Below are positions 15,591 through 24,067 of a DNA stretch of 64,000 nucleotides, in pieces (position 1 is the first letter of the stretch; each line of letters begins with the position of its first letter). Both the position numbers and the translations under genes were made by a program. Below the pieces are notes generated by a model. The model saw nothing but the letters and a program-made list of their open reading frames with translations. It searched no databases and had not been told where the DNA came from. Source of the stretch: Pseudomonas jinjuensis (GTDB taxonomy: Bacteria > Pseudomonadota > Gammaproteobacteria > Pseudomonadales > Pseudomonadaceae); NCBI RefSeq assembly GCF_900103845.1, contig NZ_FNIJ01000007.1:247141-311140 (forward strand). Direction: 5' to 3'.

Positions 15591-15974
15591 ATGGCAAAAG
15601 ACTACAGCCGCACCCAGCGCATCGGCGATCAGATGCAGCGTGAACTGGCTCTGCTGATCCAGCGCGAGATCAAGGATCCGCGCCTCGGCCTGGTGACCAT
15701 CACCGGGGTCGACGTGAGCCGCGACCTGGCTCACGCCAAGGTGTTCGTCACCGTGATGGGCCAGGATGACGCGCAGAAGATCGCGCTGAACATGGAGATT
15801 CTCAAGGAAGCCGCCGGCTTCCTGCGCATGATGCTGGGCAAGGTGATGAAGCTGCGCAGCGTGCCGCAGTTGCATTTCCACTATGACGAAAGCATCCGCC
15901 GCGGCGCCGAGCTGTCCGCGCTGATCGATCGGGCGGTGGCGGAAGATCGCCGCCATGGCGATTCCGAGGAGTAA
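15591..15974 (+). CDS. rbfA: 30S ribosome-binding factor RbfA
   Basis: KH-type protein acting in late 16S rRNA processing and cold adaptation. The 127 residues begin [14 protein letters not shown] and include the conserved [20 protein letters not shown] core and [14 protein letters not shown]. The ATG is preceded by AGGAAA. It lies 3 bp before truB, giving the usual infB-rbfA-truB-rpsO order. Confidence 0.97.
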   Translation: MAKDYSRTQRIGDQMQRELALLIQREIKDPRLGLVTITGVDVSRDLAHAKVFVTVMGQDDAQKIALNMEILKEAAGFLRMMLGKVMKLRSVPQLHFHYDESIRRGAELSALIDRAVAEDRRHGDSEE

Positions 15975-15977
15975 GGC

Positions 15978-16892
15978 GTGGCCCAGGTGAAACGTATTCG
16001 CCGCGCGGTCAGCGGCGTGCTGGTGCTGGACAAGCCGCGCGGCATGAGCTCCAACCAGGCGCTGCAGAAGGTGCGCTGGCTGCTCAATGCGGAGAAGGCC
16101 GGCCACACCGGCAGCCTCGATCCGCTGGCCACCGGGGTGCTGCCGCTGTGCTTCGGCGAGGCGACCAAGTTCTCCCAGTACCTGCTGGATGCCGACAAGT
16201 GCTACGAGACGGTCGCCCATCTGGGCGTGACCACCACCACCGGCGACGCCGAGGGCGAAGTCCTCGAAGAGCGCGAGGTGACCGTCGGTCGGGAGCAGCT
16301 GGAGGCCGTGCTGCCACGCTTCCGTGGCGAGATAGAGCAGGTCCCGCCGATGTACTCGGCGCTGAAGAAGGACGGCCAGCCGCTTTACAAGCTGGCGCGT
16401 GCAGGAGAGGTAGTGGAGCGCGAGGCGCGTTCTGTTACTATTGCGCGCCTGGATCTGCTCGCCTTCCAGTCGCCCTGTGCGACCCTGGCGGTAGCCTGCA
16501 GCAAGGGCACCTACGTGCGCACGCTGGTCGAGGACATCGGCCAGGCCCTCGGTTGCGGTGCGCATGTGGCGGCGCTGCGGCGCACCCAGGCAGGTCCGTT
16601 CGGACTGGCCCAGGCGATCAGCCTGGATGTCCTGGAGCAGGCCCATGCCGAAGGCGGCAACGAAGCGCTCGATCGCTTCATGATGCCGGTGGATGCGGGT
16701 CTGGAACACTGGCCGCTGATCCAGCTTTCCGAACACAGCGCCTATTACTGGCTGCACGGCCAACCGGTGCGTGCACCGGAGGCGCCGAAGTTCGGCTGGA
16801 TGCGCGTGCAGGATCATGAAGGTCGCTTCATCGGTATCGGTGAGGTGACGGACGACGGGCGAATCGCCCCGCGTCGACTGATTCGGTCGTAA
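15978..16892 (+). CDS. truB: tRNA pseudouridine(55) synthase TruB
   Basis: Makes pseudouridine 55 in the T-loop of tRNAs. The 304 residues include the catalytic Asp in [16 protein letters not shown], the [11 protein letters not shown] strand, the [10 protein letters not shown] motif and a C-terminal PUA-like part. It starts with GTG behind AGGAGTAAG, 3 bp after rbfA; no ATG lies near. Coupling to rbfA is likely. Confidence 0.97.
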   Translation: MAQVKRIRRAVSGVLVLDKPRGMSSNQALQKVRWLLNAEKAGHTGSLDPLATGVLPLCFGEATKFSQYLLDADKCYETVAHLGVTTTTGDAEGEVLEEREVTVGREQLEAVLPRFRGEIEQVPPMYSALKKDGQPLYKLARAGEVVEREARSVTIARLDLLAFQSPCATLAVACSKGTYVRTLVEDIGQALGCGAHVAALRRTQAGPFGLAQAISLDVLEQAHAEGGNEALDRFMMPVDAGLEHWPLIQLSEHSAYYWLHGQPVRAPEAPKFGWMRVQDHEGRFIGIGEVTDDGRIAPRRLIRS

Positions 16893-16949
16893 GGATCGAA
16901 AACCGAGGATGGCTGTCAACAGGCACGGTCACTCCTCTTATATGAACAC

Positions 16950-16964
16950 AGGGAGAAGTCCCTG
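16950..16964 (+). promoter_or_regulatory. Leader hairpin upstream of rpsO
   Basis: AGGGA-GAAG-TCCCT stem-loop in the 99-bp truB-rpsO gap, about 28 nt before the rpsO start. The position suits S15 autoregulation through leader structure, but no match to a known leader could be tested. Confidence 0.35.
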
Positions 16965-16991
16965 GCCTGTTACCTCAGAGGAAGCCCCATC

Positions 16992-17261
16992 ATGGCACTG
17001 AGCGTCCAAGAAAAAGCCCAGATCGTTAACGAGTACAAGCAGGCTGAAGGCGACACCGGTTCCCCGGAAGTGCAGGTTGCACTGCTGTCCGCCAACATCA
17101 ACAAGCTCCAGGATCACTTCAAGGCCAACGGCAAGGACCACCACTCCCGTCGTGGCCTGATCCGTATGGTCAACCAGCGCCGCAAGCTGCTGGACTACCT
17201 GAAGAGCAAGGACACCTCTCGTTACAGCGCCCTGATCGGTCGCCTGGGCCTGCGTCGCTAA
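16992..17261 (+). CDS. rpsO: 30S ribosomal protein S15
   Basis: The 89-residue primary 16S rRNA-binding protein of the platform, also part of the inter-subunit bridge. It has the family signature from [14 protein letters not shown] through [21 protein letters not shown], and ends [13 protein letters not shown] strong AGAGGAAGC site precedes the ATG. It is followed by the structured spacer and pnp, the conserved rpsO-pnp pair. Confidence 0.98.
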   Translation: MALSVQEKAQIVNEYKQAEGDTGSPEVQVALLSANINKLQDHFKANGKDHHSRRGLIRMVNQRRKLLDYLKSKDTSRYSALIGRLGLRR

Positions 17262-17282
17262 GACGTACGCCTGAAGTGGAGG

Positions 17283-17346
17283 GCTGGGAGCTTGAAGCTG
17301 AAAGTCGGTATCAACCGGCCTTCGGCTTCGGGCTCCCAGCTTTCCG
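17283..17346 (+). terminator. Long rpsO-pnp intercistronic hairpin
   Basis: GCTGGGAGC (17283-17291) pairs perfectly with GCTCCCAGC (17332-17340); inner complementary pieces extend the arm, and CTTTTT follows about six bases later. It could be a partial terminator and, by analogy with E. coli pnp, an RNase III substrate for PNPase autocontrol. Confidence 0.55.
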
Positions 17347-17427
17347 CTTTTTGAAGGGAATGAAACGGGTCCGACTCCCGGCATTTCCACAGTTTCCCCC
17401 AAGGCAACAAAGAGAAGGAAAAACACC

Positions 17428-19533
17428 GTGAACCCGGTAATCAAGAAATTCCAGTTCGGTCAATCGACCGTCACCCTCGAGACCGGCCGCATCGCCCGTC
17501 AGGCCACCGGCGCCGTGCTGGTCACCATGGACGACGTCACCGTGCTGGTCACCGTCGTGGGTGCCAAGCAGGCCGACCCGAACAAGGGCTTCTTCCCGCT
17601 GTCCGTCCACTACCAGGAAAAGACCTACGCCGCCGGCCGCATCCCGGGTGGCTTCTTCAAGCGTGAAGGCCGTCCTTCCGAGAAGGAAACCCTGACCTCG
17701 CGCCTGATCGACCGTCCGATCCGCCCGCTGTTCCCCGAAGGTTTCATGAACGAAGTGCAGGTCGTCTGCACCGTCGTTTCGACCAACAAGAAGTCCGATC
17801 CGGACATCGCCGCCATGATCGGCACCTCTGCCGCCCTGGCGATCTCCGGCATCCCGTTCGCCGGTCCGATCGGCGCCGCCCGCGTCGGCTTCCACCCGGA
17901 AATCGGCTACATCCTCAACCCGACCTACGAGCAACTGCAGAGCTCCAGCCTCGACATGGTCGTGGCCGGTACCTCCGATGCCGTGCTGATGGTTGAATCC
18001 GAAGCCGACGAGCTGACCGAAGACCAGATGCTGGGCGCCGTGCTGTTCGCCCACGACGAGTTCCAGTCGGTCATCCGCGCCGTCGCCGAGCTGGCTACCG
18101 AAGCCGGCAAGCCGACCTGGAACTGGAGTGCTCCGGTCGAGAACACCGCCCTGGTCAACGCGATCAAGGCTGAGTTCGGTGCCGCCATCTCCGAAGCCTA
18201 CACCGTTACCGTCAAGCAGGACCGTTATGCGGCCCTGGACGCCCTGCGCGAAGAGATCGTCGCCAAGTTCGCCGGTGAGGGCGAAGGCCAATTCCCGGCC
18301 GGTGAAGTCAAGGACGTGTTCGGCCTGCTGGAATACCGCACCGTTCGCGAGAACATCGTCAACGGCAAACCGCGTATCGACGGCCGCGACACCCGCACCG
18401 TCCGCCCGCTGAAGATCGAAGTCGGCGTCCTCGGCAAGACCCACGGTTCGGCCCTGTTCACCCGCGGCGAAACCCAGGCCCTGGTCGTTGCCACCCTTGG
18501 CACCGCCCGTGATGCCCAGCTGCTCGACACCCTGGAAGGCGAGCGCAAGGACCCCTTCATGCTGCACTACAACTTCCCGCCGTTCTCGGTGGGCGAGTGC
18601 GGCCGCATGGGCAGCCCGGGCCGTCGTGAAATCGGCCACGGCCGTCTGGCGCGTCGCAGCGTTGCTGCCATGCTGCCGAACCAGGCTGACTTCCCGTACA
18701 CAATCCGTGTCGTCTCGGAAATCACCGAGTCCAACGGCTCCAGCTCCATGGCTTCGGTTTGCGGTGCTTCCCTGGCCCTGATGGACGCCGGTGTGCCGGT
18801 CAAGGCGCCGGTTGCCGGCATCGCCATGGGTCTGGTGAAGGAAGGCGACAAGTTCGCCGTCCTGACCGACATCCTGGGTGACGAAGACCACCTGGGCGAC
18901 ATGGACTTCAAGGTCGCCGGTACCGACAAGGGCGTCACCGCCCTGCAGATGGACATCAAGATCAACGGCATCACCGAAGAGATCATGGAGATCGCCCTGG
19001 GCCAGGCCCTGGAAGCTCGCCTGAACATCCTCGGCCAGATGAACCAGGTCATTGCCCAGCCGCGCGCCGAGCTGTCGGAAAACGCTCCGACCATGATTCA
19101 GATGAAGATCGACTCGGACAAGATCCGTGACGTCATCGGCAAGGGCGGCGCCACCATCCGCGCCATCTGCGAAGAGACCAAGGCTTCGATCGACATCGAA
19201 GACGATGGCAGCGTGAAGATCTACGGCGAAACCAAGGAAGCCGCTGAAGCTGCCAAGCAGCGCGTCCTCGGCATCACCGCCGAAGCCGAGATCGGCAAGA
19301 TCTACGTCGGCAAGGTCGAGCGCATCGTCGACTTTGGCGCCTTCGTCAACATCCTGCCGGGCAAGGACGGTCTGGTGCACATCTCGCAGATCAGCGACAA
19401 GCGCATCGACAAGGTCACCGACGTTCTGCAGGAAGGCCAGGAGGTCAAGGTCCTGGTTCTCGACGTGGACAACCGTGGCCGCATCAAGCTGTCCATCAAG
19501 GACGTAGCTGCCGCAGAAGCCTCTGGCGTTTAA
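17428..19533 (+). CDS. pnp: Polyribonucleotide nucleotidyltransferase (PNPase)
   Basis: Phosphorolytic 3'-5' exoribonuclease and degradosome subunit. The 701 residues match the P. aeruginosa length. There are two RNase PH domains, the second with the catalytic-region motifs [11 protein letters not shown] and [15 protein letters not shown], separated by a helical domain. A KH domain starts at [14 protein letters not shown] near residue 566, and an S1 domain starts at [18 protein letters not shown] near 622. The GTG start follows AGAGAAGGAAAA. It is transcribed with or after rpsO and ends in a strong terminator. Confidence 0.98.
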   Translation: MNPVIKKFQFGQSTVTLETGRIARQATGAVLVTMDDVTVLVTVVGAKQADPNKGFFPLSVHYQEKTYAAGRIPGGFFKREGRPSEKETLTSRLIDRPIRPLFPEGFMNEVQVVCTVVSTNKKSDPDIAAMIGTSAALAISGIPFAGPIGAARVGFHPEIGYILNPTYEQLQSSSLDMVVAGTSDAVLMVESEADELTEDQMLGAVLFAHDEFQSVIRAVAELATEAGKPTWNWSAPVENTALVNAIKAEFGAAISEAYTVTVKQDRYAALDALREEIVAKFAGEGEGQFPAGEVKDVFGLLEYRTVRENIVNGKPRIDGRDTRTVRPLKIEVGVLGKTHGSALFTRGETQALVVATLGTARDAQLLDTLEGERKDPFMLHYNFPPFSVGECGRMGSPGRREIGHGRLARRSVAAMLPNQADFPYTIRVVSEITESNGSSSMASVCGASLALMDAGVPVKAPVAGIAMGLVKEGDKFAVLTDILGDEDHLGDMDFKVAGTDKGVTALQMDIKINGITEEIMEIALGQALEARLNILGQMNQVIAQPRAELSENAPTMIQMKIDSDKIRDVIGKGGATIRAICEETKASIDIEDDGSVKIYGETKEAAEAAKQRVLGITAEAEIGKIYVGKVERIVDFGAFVNILPGKDGLVHISQISDKRIDKVTDVLQEGQEVKVLVLDVDNRGRIKLSIKDVAAAEASGV

Positions 19534-19555
19534 GTTTTTTAGCCGAGTCTGAAGA

Positions 19556-19582
19556 AGGGCCTCCATCGTGAGGCCCTTTTTT
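19556..19582 (+). terminator. Rho-independent terminator of pnp
   Basis: AGGGCCTC-CATCGT-GAGGCCCT stem with a TTTTTT run. Confidence 0.85.
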
Positions 19583-19721
19583 ATTGTCCGTGCAAAAGCT
19601 CGCGGAAAATCATGCAATCTGCACGGGGTGCCGGCCGGCGCCTTGCAGAATGCCAATTCCTCCGATTTCTAGCTGGATCGCAACTCGTTGACCCAAAAGG
19701 TTTTTTTCTTTGCCGCTGGGC

Positions 19722-19736
19722 TGGCACGGCTGTTGC
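19722..19736 (+). promoter_or_regulatory. Sigma-54 (-24/-12) promoter upstream of the BON-domain gene
   Basis: TGGCACGGCTGTTGC matches the RpoN consensus TGGCACG-N4-TTGC, with GG and GC exactly 12 bp apart. The predicted start point (about 19747) leaves a leader of about 57 nt before the BON-protein ATG. No activator site could be assigned. Confidence 0.65.
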
Positions 19737-19803
19737 GACGGTCATCGTGCAACTGTCGCCAGGAACCGGCCGCAGTTTTCCCAAGAGCACAGGAGAAACC
19801 GTA

Positions 19804-20151
19804 ATGAAACCACGTTTCCACAAGCTGGCCCTTGCAGCTGCCACAGCCACCGCTCTGAGCTTCTCCGCCAGTCAGGTGTTCGCCGAGCCAACGACGCTGG
19901 CCGCGAATGACACGGTGCAAAAAGCCGAGGAAGCGGTTTCCGACACCTGGATCACCAGCAAGGTGAAATCCAGCCTCATCGCCAACAAGGACATCAGCGG
20001 CACCAATATCAAGGTGGAAACCAACAAGGGTGTGGTTTCCCTGTCCGGCACCGTCAAGTCCGACGCCGAGCGCGACCTGGCCGTCCAGACCGCCCAGGGC
20101 ATCAAGGGCGTCAGGGATGTCTCCGCCGATGCCCTGAAGTCCGTCGAGTGA
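19804..20151 (+). CDS. Periplasmic BON-domain (OsmY-like) protein
   Basis: A 115-residue exported protein: signal peptide to about residue 27 (cleavage after SQVFA), then one BON domain (ITSKVKSSLIANKDISG through GVRDVSADALKSV). BON domains bind membranes or phospholipid, and OsmY-type proteins are envelope-stress or osmotic-stress factors. The equivalent gene follows pnp in P. aeruginosa. The ATG behind CAGGAGAAACCGTA is clear; a longer open frame upstream lacks a signal peptide in that position and is not used. A sigma-54 promoter lies about 70 bp upstream. There is only one BON domain, against two in E. coli OsmY. Confidence 0.88.
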   Translation: MKPRFHKLALAAATATALSFSASQVFAEPTTLAANDTVQKAEEAVSDTWITSKVKSSLIANKDISGTNIKVETNKGVVSLSGTVKSDAERDLAVQTAQGIKGVRDVSADALKSVE

Positions 20152-20187
20152 ATCGATGACGCGCCCCGCTTGGCGGGGCGCGTTCGT

Positions 20188-20490
20188 TCACTGGCCGCGC
20201 CTGCTCTGGATGGTGGTGAGGCGGTTGCCTTCGAAACGCACGAAATAGACCATCCCGTTCCACGGGCCGTAGATCCATTCCTCGACCAGCACTTCGTTGC
20301 GCATGCCCCAGTCGCCGACCACTTCCTTGTAGCCCAGGCTCGAACGGTCGACGGGCTCGCCGCAGCGCGCCAGCACATCGCTGGTGCTGTCGCCGGTGCT
20401 GATCAGCTTGCTGTTGCAGCGCAGGCTGGCGGCCTGGAGGTCGAGTCCGGCGAGCAGGAGCAGCGGGAGCAGGAGATAGGGCATGCGCAT
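20188..20490 (-). CDS. DUF2845 family secreted protein (copy 1)
   Basis: A 100-residue protein with an N-terminal signal peptide (MRMPYLLLPLLLLAGLDLQA) followed by a compact domain: LRCNSKLISTGDSTSDVLARCG with two cysteines likely to form a disulfide, then VEEWIYGPWNGMVYFVRFE. This is the DUF2845 pattern; the function is unknown. It lies 12 bp downstream of a paralogue with the same two-Cys and EEW-YGP-NG pattern, and both follow the large DUF748 gene on the same strand. It is probably periplasmic and expressed as part of that operon. Confidence 0.82.
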   Translation of the reverse strand: MRMPYLLLPLLLLAGLDLQAASLRCNSKLISTGDSTSDVLARCGEPVDRSSLGYKEVVGDWGMRNEVLVEEWIYGPWNGMVYFVRFEGNRLTTIQSRRGQ

Positions 20491-20502
20491 GTCGAAGCGG
20501 CC

Positions 20503-20793
20503 TCAGTTGCGCTTGAATTCGATTCTCTTCAGGCGATTGGCTTCGAAGGTGAGGATATAGGTGGAGCCGTTGCGCGGTCCGTAGACCCATTCCTCGATGC
20601 GGAACTCCCGGCGGTCGTAGCCGCCCAGGGTGTAGCCCACCTCGTCGCGGTGGGTCGGCGCGCCGCATTTCTGCTCCACTTCCCAGGCGCGGTCGCCGAC
20701 GCTGACCAGGGCGCTGCCGCAGCGCATGGTTTCGGCCTGGGCCGCGCCGGCAAGCAGCAGGGCGGCCCAGCACAGATGGAGGGGGAACTTCAT
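20503..20793 (-). CDS. DUF2845 family secreted protein (copy 2)
   Basis: A 96-residue paralogue of the next gene: signal peptide MKFPLHLCWAALLLAGAAQA, then MRCGSALVSVGDRAWEVEQKCG and EEWVYGPRNGSTYILTFE. The two Cys and the IEEWVYGP-NG motif align with copy 1, although the rest has diverged widely, indicating an old tandem duplication. Its ATG is 2 bp after the stop of the DUF748 gene; an in-frame GTG two codons earlier overlaps that stop. Tight packing argues for one transcript. The function is unknown. Confidence 0.82.
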   Translation of the reverse strand: MKFPLHLCWAALLLAGAAQAETMRCGSALVSVGDRAWEVEQKCGAPTHRDEVGYTLGGYDRREFRIEEWVYGPRNGSTYILTFEANRLKRIEFKRN

Positions 20794-20795
20794 GT

Positions 20796-23700
20796 TCACT
20801 CGCTGTCCAGATGCAGTTGGGTGATGACATCCCCGTTATTCTCCGCCTCTCCCAGGCTGACGTCGATCAGATAGATGCGGTCGTCCGGGAGCCCTCCGCG
20901 GGACACCAGGTAGTCCTTGATCTGCTTGGCGCGCTCCTGGCCGAGCTTGCGCAGCAGCGCCTGGCTTTGCGACCAGGAGTCGACGGCCGCCTTGCGCAGT
21001 CTGGCCGTGCGCTCGTCCTCGTCGAGTTCCTTCCATTCCGCCGGCGGCTGCTGCTTCAGGCGCGTGCGGTAGATGCCTTCGAGCAGGGCCGGTTGCATGT
21101 CTTCCGGTACTTCCAGCTGGCTGGCGTCGGCCGGCAGCTTCTCGCCGCGGCGCTGCAGGATGCGGTAGTAGTTGGCCTGGAATTCCTGCTGCAGGCGCTG
21201 TTCCGCCAGCGGTGGTCCGTCGCTGGCGGCGGCGCTGACGCCTTCCACCTCCAGGCGCAGGGCGGGGCGCTGCTTGAGGGCTTCGGCCAGCTTGTCCAGG
21301 TTGGCCTGGGCGTCGCCGGAGAGTTCGCTGGAGCCGGCGGCGAAGGTCACGTTGCCGAGGTCGGGGCCTTCCCCGCCGGCCAGGCCGGCGATGAACTTGA
21401 ACGGCGCCTGCACCGCACGCACCACCAGGTTGCGCAGGGTCTGCCAGACGATCGGCATGACGCTGAACTGCGGGTTGTTCAGGTCGCCCTGCACCGGCAG
21501 GGAGATGTCGATATTGCCGTTGGCGTCCTTGAGCAGGGCGACCGCCAGCTTGACCGGCAGGTCGACGGCGTCCGGGCTTTCGACCTTCTCGCCGAGCTGC
21601 AGGTGTTCGACCAGCACCCTGTTCTCCGCCTGCAGCTGGCCCTTGGTGATCCGGTAGTGCAGGTCGAGGTTCAGCCGGCCCTTGCGGATGCGGTAGCCGG
21701 CGAACTTGCCGGAGTAGGGCGTCAGGGTGGTCAGCTCGACGCGCTTGAAGCTGGTGGCGATGTCCAGTTTCTCCAGCGGCGAGAAGGGGTTCAGGCTGCC
21801 CTTGATGCTCACCGGCGCGTACCTGTCGACCCGGCCCTTGACGTCGACGCTGGCCGGCTGCGGGTTGCGGTTGTCGATGCTGCCGATGGTGCCGCCGAGC
21901 TGCTGGATCGCCGTGGCGAAGTCGGGGCGCAGGGTGAGGTCGGCGAAGTTGGCCGAGCCGTCGTTGATGCGCACGCCACCGACGTGGATGCCCAGCGGCT
22001 TGCCGGCGGCCTGGGCGGAGCCGGAGCTGGAGGCCGTGCTCTGGCCGGAGGCGGCCGGCTGCTCGACGATCAGCTCGCTGACGTTGGTGCTGCGGTCCTC
22101 GTTGATGATGAAGCGCGCATAGGGCTGCTCGAGCGACACGCGCTGGATCGCCAGGCTGTCGCCGTGGCGATAGGCGAGGCCGTCCAGGGTCAGCAACTGC
22201 CATTTGACGAAGTCGCGGCTCTTCAGGGTGTCCAGGGTATGCAGCTGGCTCACCTCGGCCTTGCCGTCGACGCTGAAGGCCAGAGGCTCGACGCTCTTCA
22301 GGTCCACGGCGAGATCGCTGCCGAGGAAGCCGCTGCGCAGTTCCAGGCGAATGAATGGAGACAGGTAGGACTGGGCGACACGCAGGTCGATGTCGCGGGT
22401 GACCACCTTCAGTTTCGCGCTGAGCGGCTCCAGCACGACCTGGCCGCTGGTTTCGAGCTGGCCGCGGTTGCCCAGGCCGGTCTTCAGCTTGAGCTCGAAT
22501 GGCGTGGTCCGCAGGCTGTCGAGGTTCTGCAGGTCAAGATCGAGCGGACCGACTTCCAGCGGCACTTCCGGAGAGGGCACGCGGTCGGCGAGGTGCACCT
22601 TGTAGCCGCGCAGCTGGGTGTCGCGGATCACCACATGCCAGGGCTTCTCGGCGGCCTCGGGTGCTGGTGTCGCGGGCTCGGCGACTTCAGGCTGTGCGGC
22701 AGGTGCAGGTGCAGGTGCAGGTGCAGGTGCAGGTGCAGGTGCAGGTTCGGCCGTTTGCGCCTGCTGCTGTTCGGCATTCTTCTGGTCGGCATTGGCGGGC
22801 GCTTCCGCTGCCGTGGGCGGTGTTGCCTCGGTCGCCGGCGGCTGTGCGCCGGGTTCGGCAGCGGGAACGGGGTCCGGCGCCGGAGCGGGCTTGCGCACCG
22901 GCGGCTGGAAGTTGGCGAACAGCTTCTGCCAGTCCAGCTGGCCGTCCTTTTCCCGGGCGGCCCAGGTTTCCAGGCCGTTGCTGCGGACCTGGCCCACCAG
23001 CACCTCGCGCTTGGCCAGGTCCAGGCTGGTTTCGGCCACGTCCAGGCTGGCCAGCCTGAGCAGGGGGCGGTCGTCCGGCGCCTTGAGCGACAGGTCCTTC
23101 AGGTTCAGCGCGGTCTTGTCCAGCAGCAGTTGGGTGCCTTCGGACAGGTCCAGGCGATAGTCGGAGGAAAGGTCGACCATACCCTGTTCGAGGACCAGCG
23201 GGGCGTTGTCGCGCACGTAGGGCCACCAGGCCTTGAGCGGGATGCCCTTGACCGTGAGGGTGCCGCTGGAGGTGATCGGCACCAGGCTGACGTCGCCCTT
23301 CCAGTCCAGCCGGCCGCCGTGCGGGCCGGTGGCGACCAGGGTCATGTCGGCGCCCTGGTCGGGCAGGGTGGTCAGGTTGTGCAGTTCGAAGCCGAACGGA
23401 TCGAAGACGAACTCCACCGGCTCGCTGGGACGCTGGTCGAGGAAGTGCAGGCTGCCCTCGGCCACCTGGATGCGCTCGATGCGCAGCGGGAAGGGCTCGC
23501 CGGCGGGTGCGGCGTCCGGCTGGCTGGGCGGCAGGCGGAACAGCCGGGTCAGGTTGAGGGTGCCGTTCTCGGCGAACAGCACCTCGCTGTGCGGGCCTTC
23601 CAGCTGCACATCGGCAAGGTGCAGCTGGCGCTGCCAGAGGCTGTCCCATTGCAGATCGGCGTAGAGGCGGCGGAAGCCCACCTGCTGCACTTCGGGCTGG

Positions 23701-23906
23701 CCGATGTGCAGGCCCCAGAGGGTCAGCTCCAGGCTGAGCGGGTTGAGCTCGATGCGTTCCAGACGGGCCGGAACCGTCGCGTAGTTGGCGAGCTGCTGGT
23801 TGGCGACGCGCAGGGCGATGCCGGGGACGATCAGGAAACCCAGCAGGCAATAAAGAAGGAACACCAGCACCAGGGCGCCGATGAAACGTTTCAATCCTTT
23901 GGACAT
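20796..23906 (-). CDS. DUF748/AsmA-like envelope protein with OmpA-like C-terminus
   Basis: A 1036-residue protein anchored by one N-terminal membrane helix (about residues 6-28), with most of the chain in the periplasm. The body resembles DUF748/AsmA-family proteins (repeating beta-rich segments such as VPARLERIELNPLSLELTLWG), a group linked to outer-membrane assembly and, for several relatives, lipid transport. The C-terminal 200 residues look OmpA-like (VTFAAGSSELSGDAQANLDKLAEAL ... RAKQIKDYLVSRGGLPDDRI, split here for length), suggesting peptidoglycan contact. In between, about residues 385-430, is a Pro/Ala-rich linker encoded partly by a hexanucleotide repeat. The start MSKGLKRF fits the membrane helix. 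It leads an operon with two DUF2845 genes. The exact role is unknown. Confidence 0.85.
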   Translation of the reverse strand: MSKGLKRFIGALVLVFLLYCLLGFLIVPGIALRVANQQLANYATVPARLERIELNPLSLELTLWGLHIGQPEVQQVGFRRLYADLQWDSLWQRQLHLADVQLEGPHSEVLFAENGTLNLTRLFRLPPSQPDAAPAGEPFPLRIERIQVAEGSLHFLDQRPSEPVEFVFDPFGFELHNLTTLPDQGADMTLVATGPHGGRLDWKGDVSLVPITSSGTLTVKGIPLKAWWPYVRDNAPLVLEQGMVDLSSDYRLDLSEGTQLLLDKTALNLKDLSLKAPDDRPLLRLASLDVAETSLDLAKREVLVGQVRSNGLETWAAREKDGQLDWQKLFANFQPPVRKPAPAPDPVPAAEPGAQPPATEATPPTAAEAPANADQKNAEQQQAQTAEPAPAPAPAPAPAPAPAAQPEVAEPATPAPEAAEKPWHVVIRDTQLRGYKVHLADRVPSPEVPLEVGPLDLDLQNLDSLRTTPFELKLKTGLGNRGQLETSGQVVLEPLSAKLKVVTRDIDLRVAQSYLSPFIRLELRSGFLGSDLAVDLKSVEPLAFSVDGKAEVSQLHTLDTLKSRDFVKWQLLTLDGLAYRHGDSLAIQRVSLEQPYARFIINEDRSTNVSELIVEQPAASGQSTASSSGSAQAAGKPLGIHVGGVRINDGSANFADLTLRPDFATAIQQLGGTIGSIDNRNPQPASVDVKGRVDRYAPVSIKGSLNPFSPLEKLDIATSFKRVELTTLTPYSGKFAGYRIRKGRLNLDLHYRITKGQLQAENRVLVEHLQLGEKVESPDAVDLPVKLAVALLKDANGNIDISLPVQGDLNNPQFSVMPIVWQTLRNLVVRAVQAPFKFIAGLAGGEGPDLGNVTFAAGSSELSGDAQANLDKLAEALKQRPALRLEVEGVSAAASDGPPLAEQRLQQEFQANYYRILQRRGEKLPADASQLEVPEDMQPALLEGIYRTRLKQQPPAEWKELDEDERTARLRKAAVDSWSQSQALLRKLGQERAKQIKDYLVSRGGLPDDRIYLIDVSLGEAENNGDVITQLHLDSE
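22699..22746. repeat. Eight-unit hexanucleotide microsatellite (GCAGGT)8
   Basis: Eight perfect copies of GCAGGT; on the coding (-) strand they encode a Pro-Ala repeat in the linker of the DUF748 protein. Unit gain or loss keeps the frame. Confidence 0.95.
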
Positions 23907-24027
23907 GGCGAGTGTCGTTTTCCGTCGTGACGTGCCTAGGAGTATGGCACGGGGTTGAAGTTCCACGGCGGAATATGGCGGAGCTGGCTGGGCGGAGTAT
24001 TGCGGGCGGACAAGGGGCGGTTTTGCA

Positions 24028-24058
24028 GCTTCCCCTCTCCCTGCGGAAGAGGGGAAGC
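24028..24058 (-). terminator. Hairpin after the thiolase gene
   Basis: An 11-bp perfect stem (GCTTCCCCTCT / AGAGGGGAAGC) with a 9-nt loop, 10 bp past the thiolase stop; there is no T-run, so the strength is uncertain. Confidence 0.45.
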
Positions 24059-24067
24059 GAAGCTCGC

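Noticed and set aside
17311..19656. 781-codon open frame on the - strand opposite pnp
   Set aside because: Shadow of pnp in reverse; Asp/Gly/Val-rich, without motifs.
20811..23930. 1039-codon open frame on the + strand across the DUF748 region
   Set aside because: Antisense shadow of the DUF748 gene, with low-complexity sequence, no start signal and no recognisable domain; the - strand protein has a membrane helix, AsmA-like body and OmpA-like tail.
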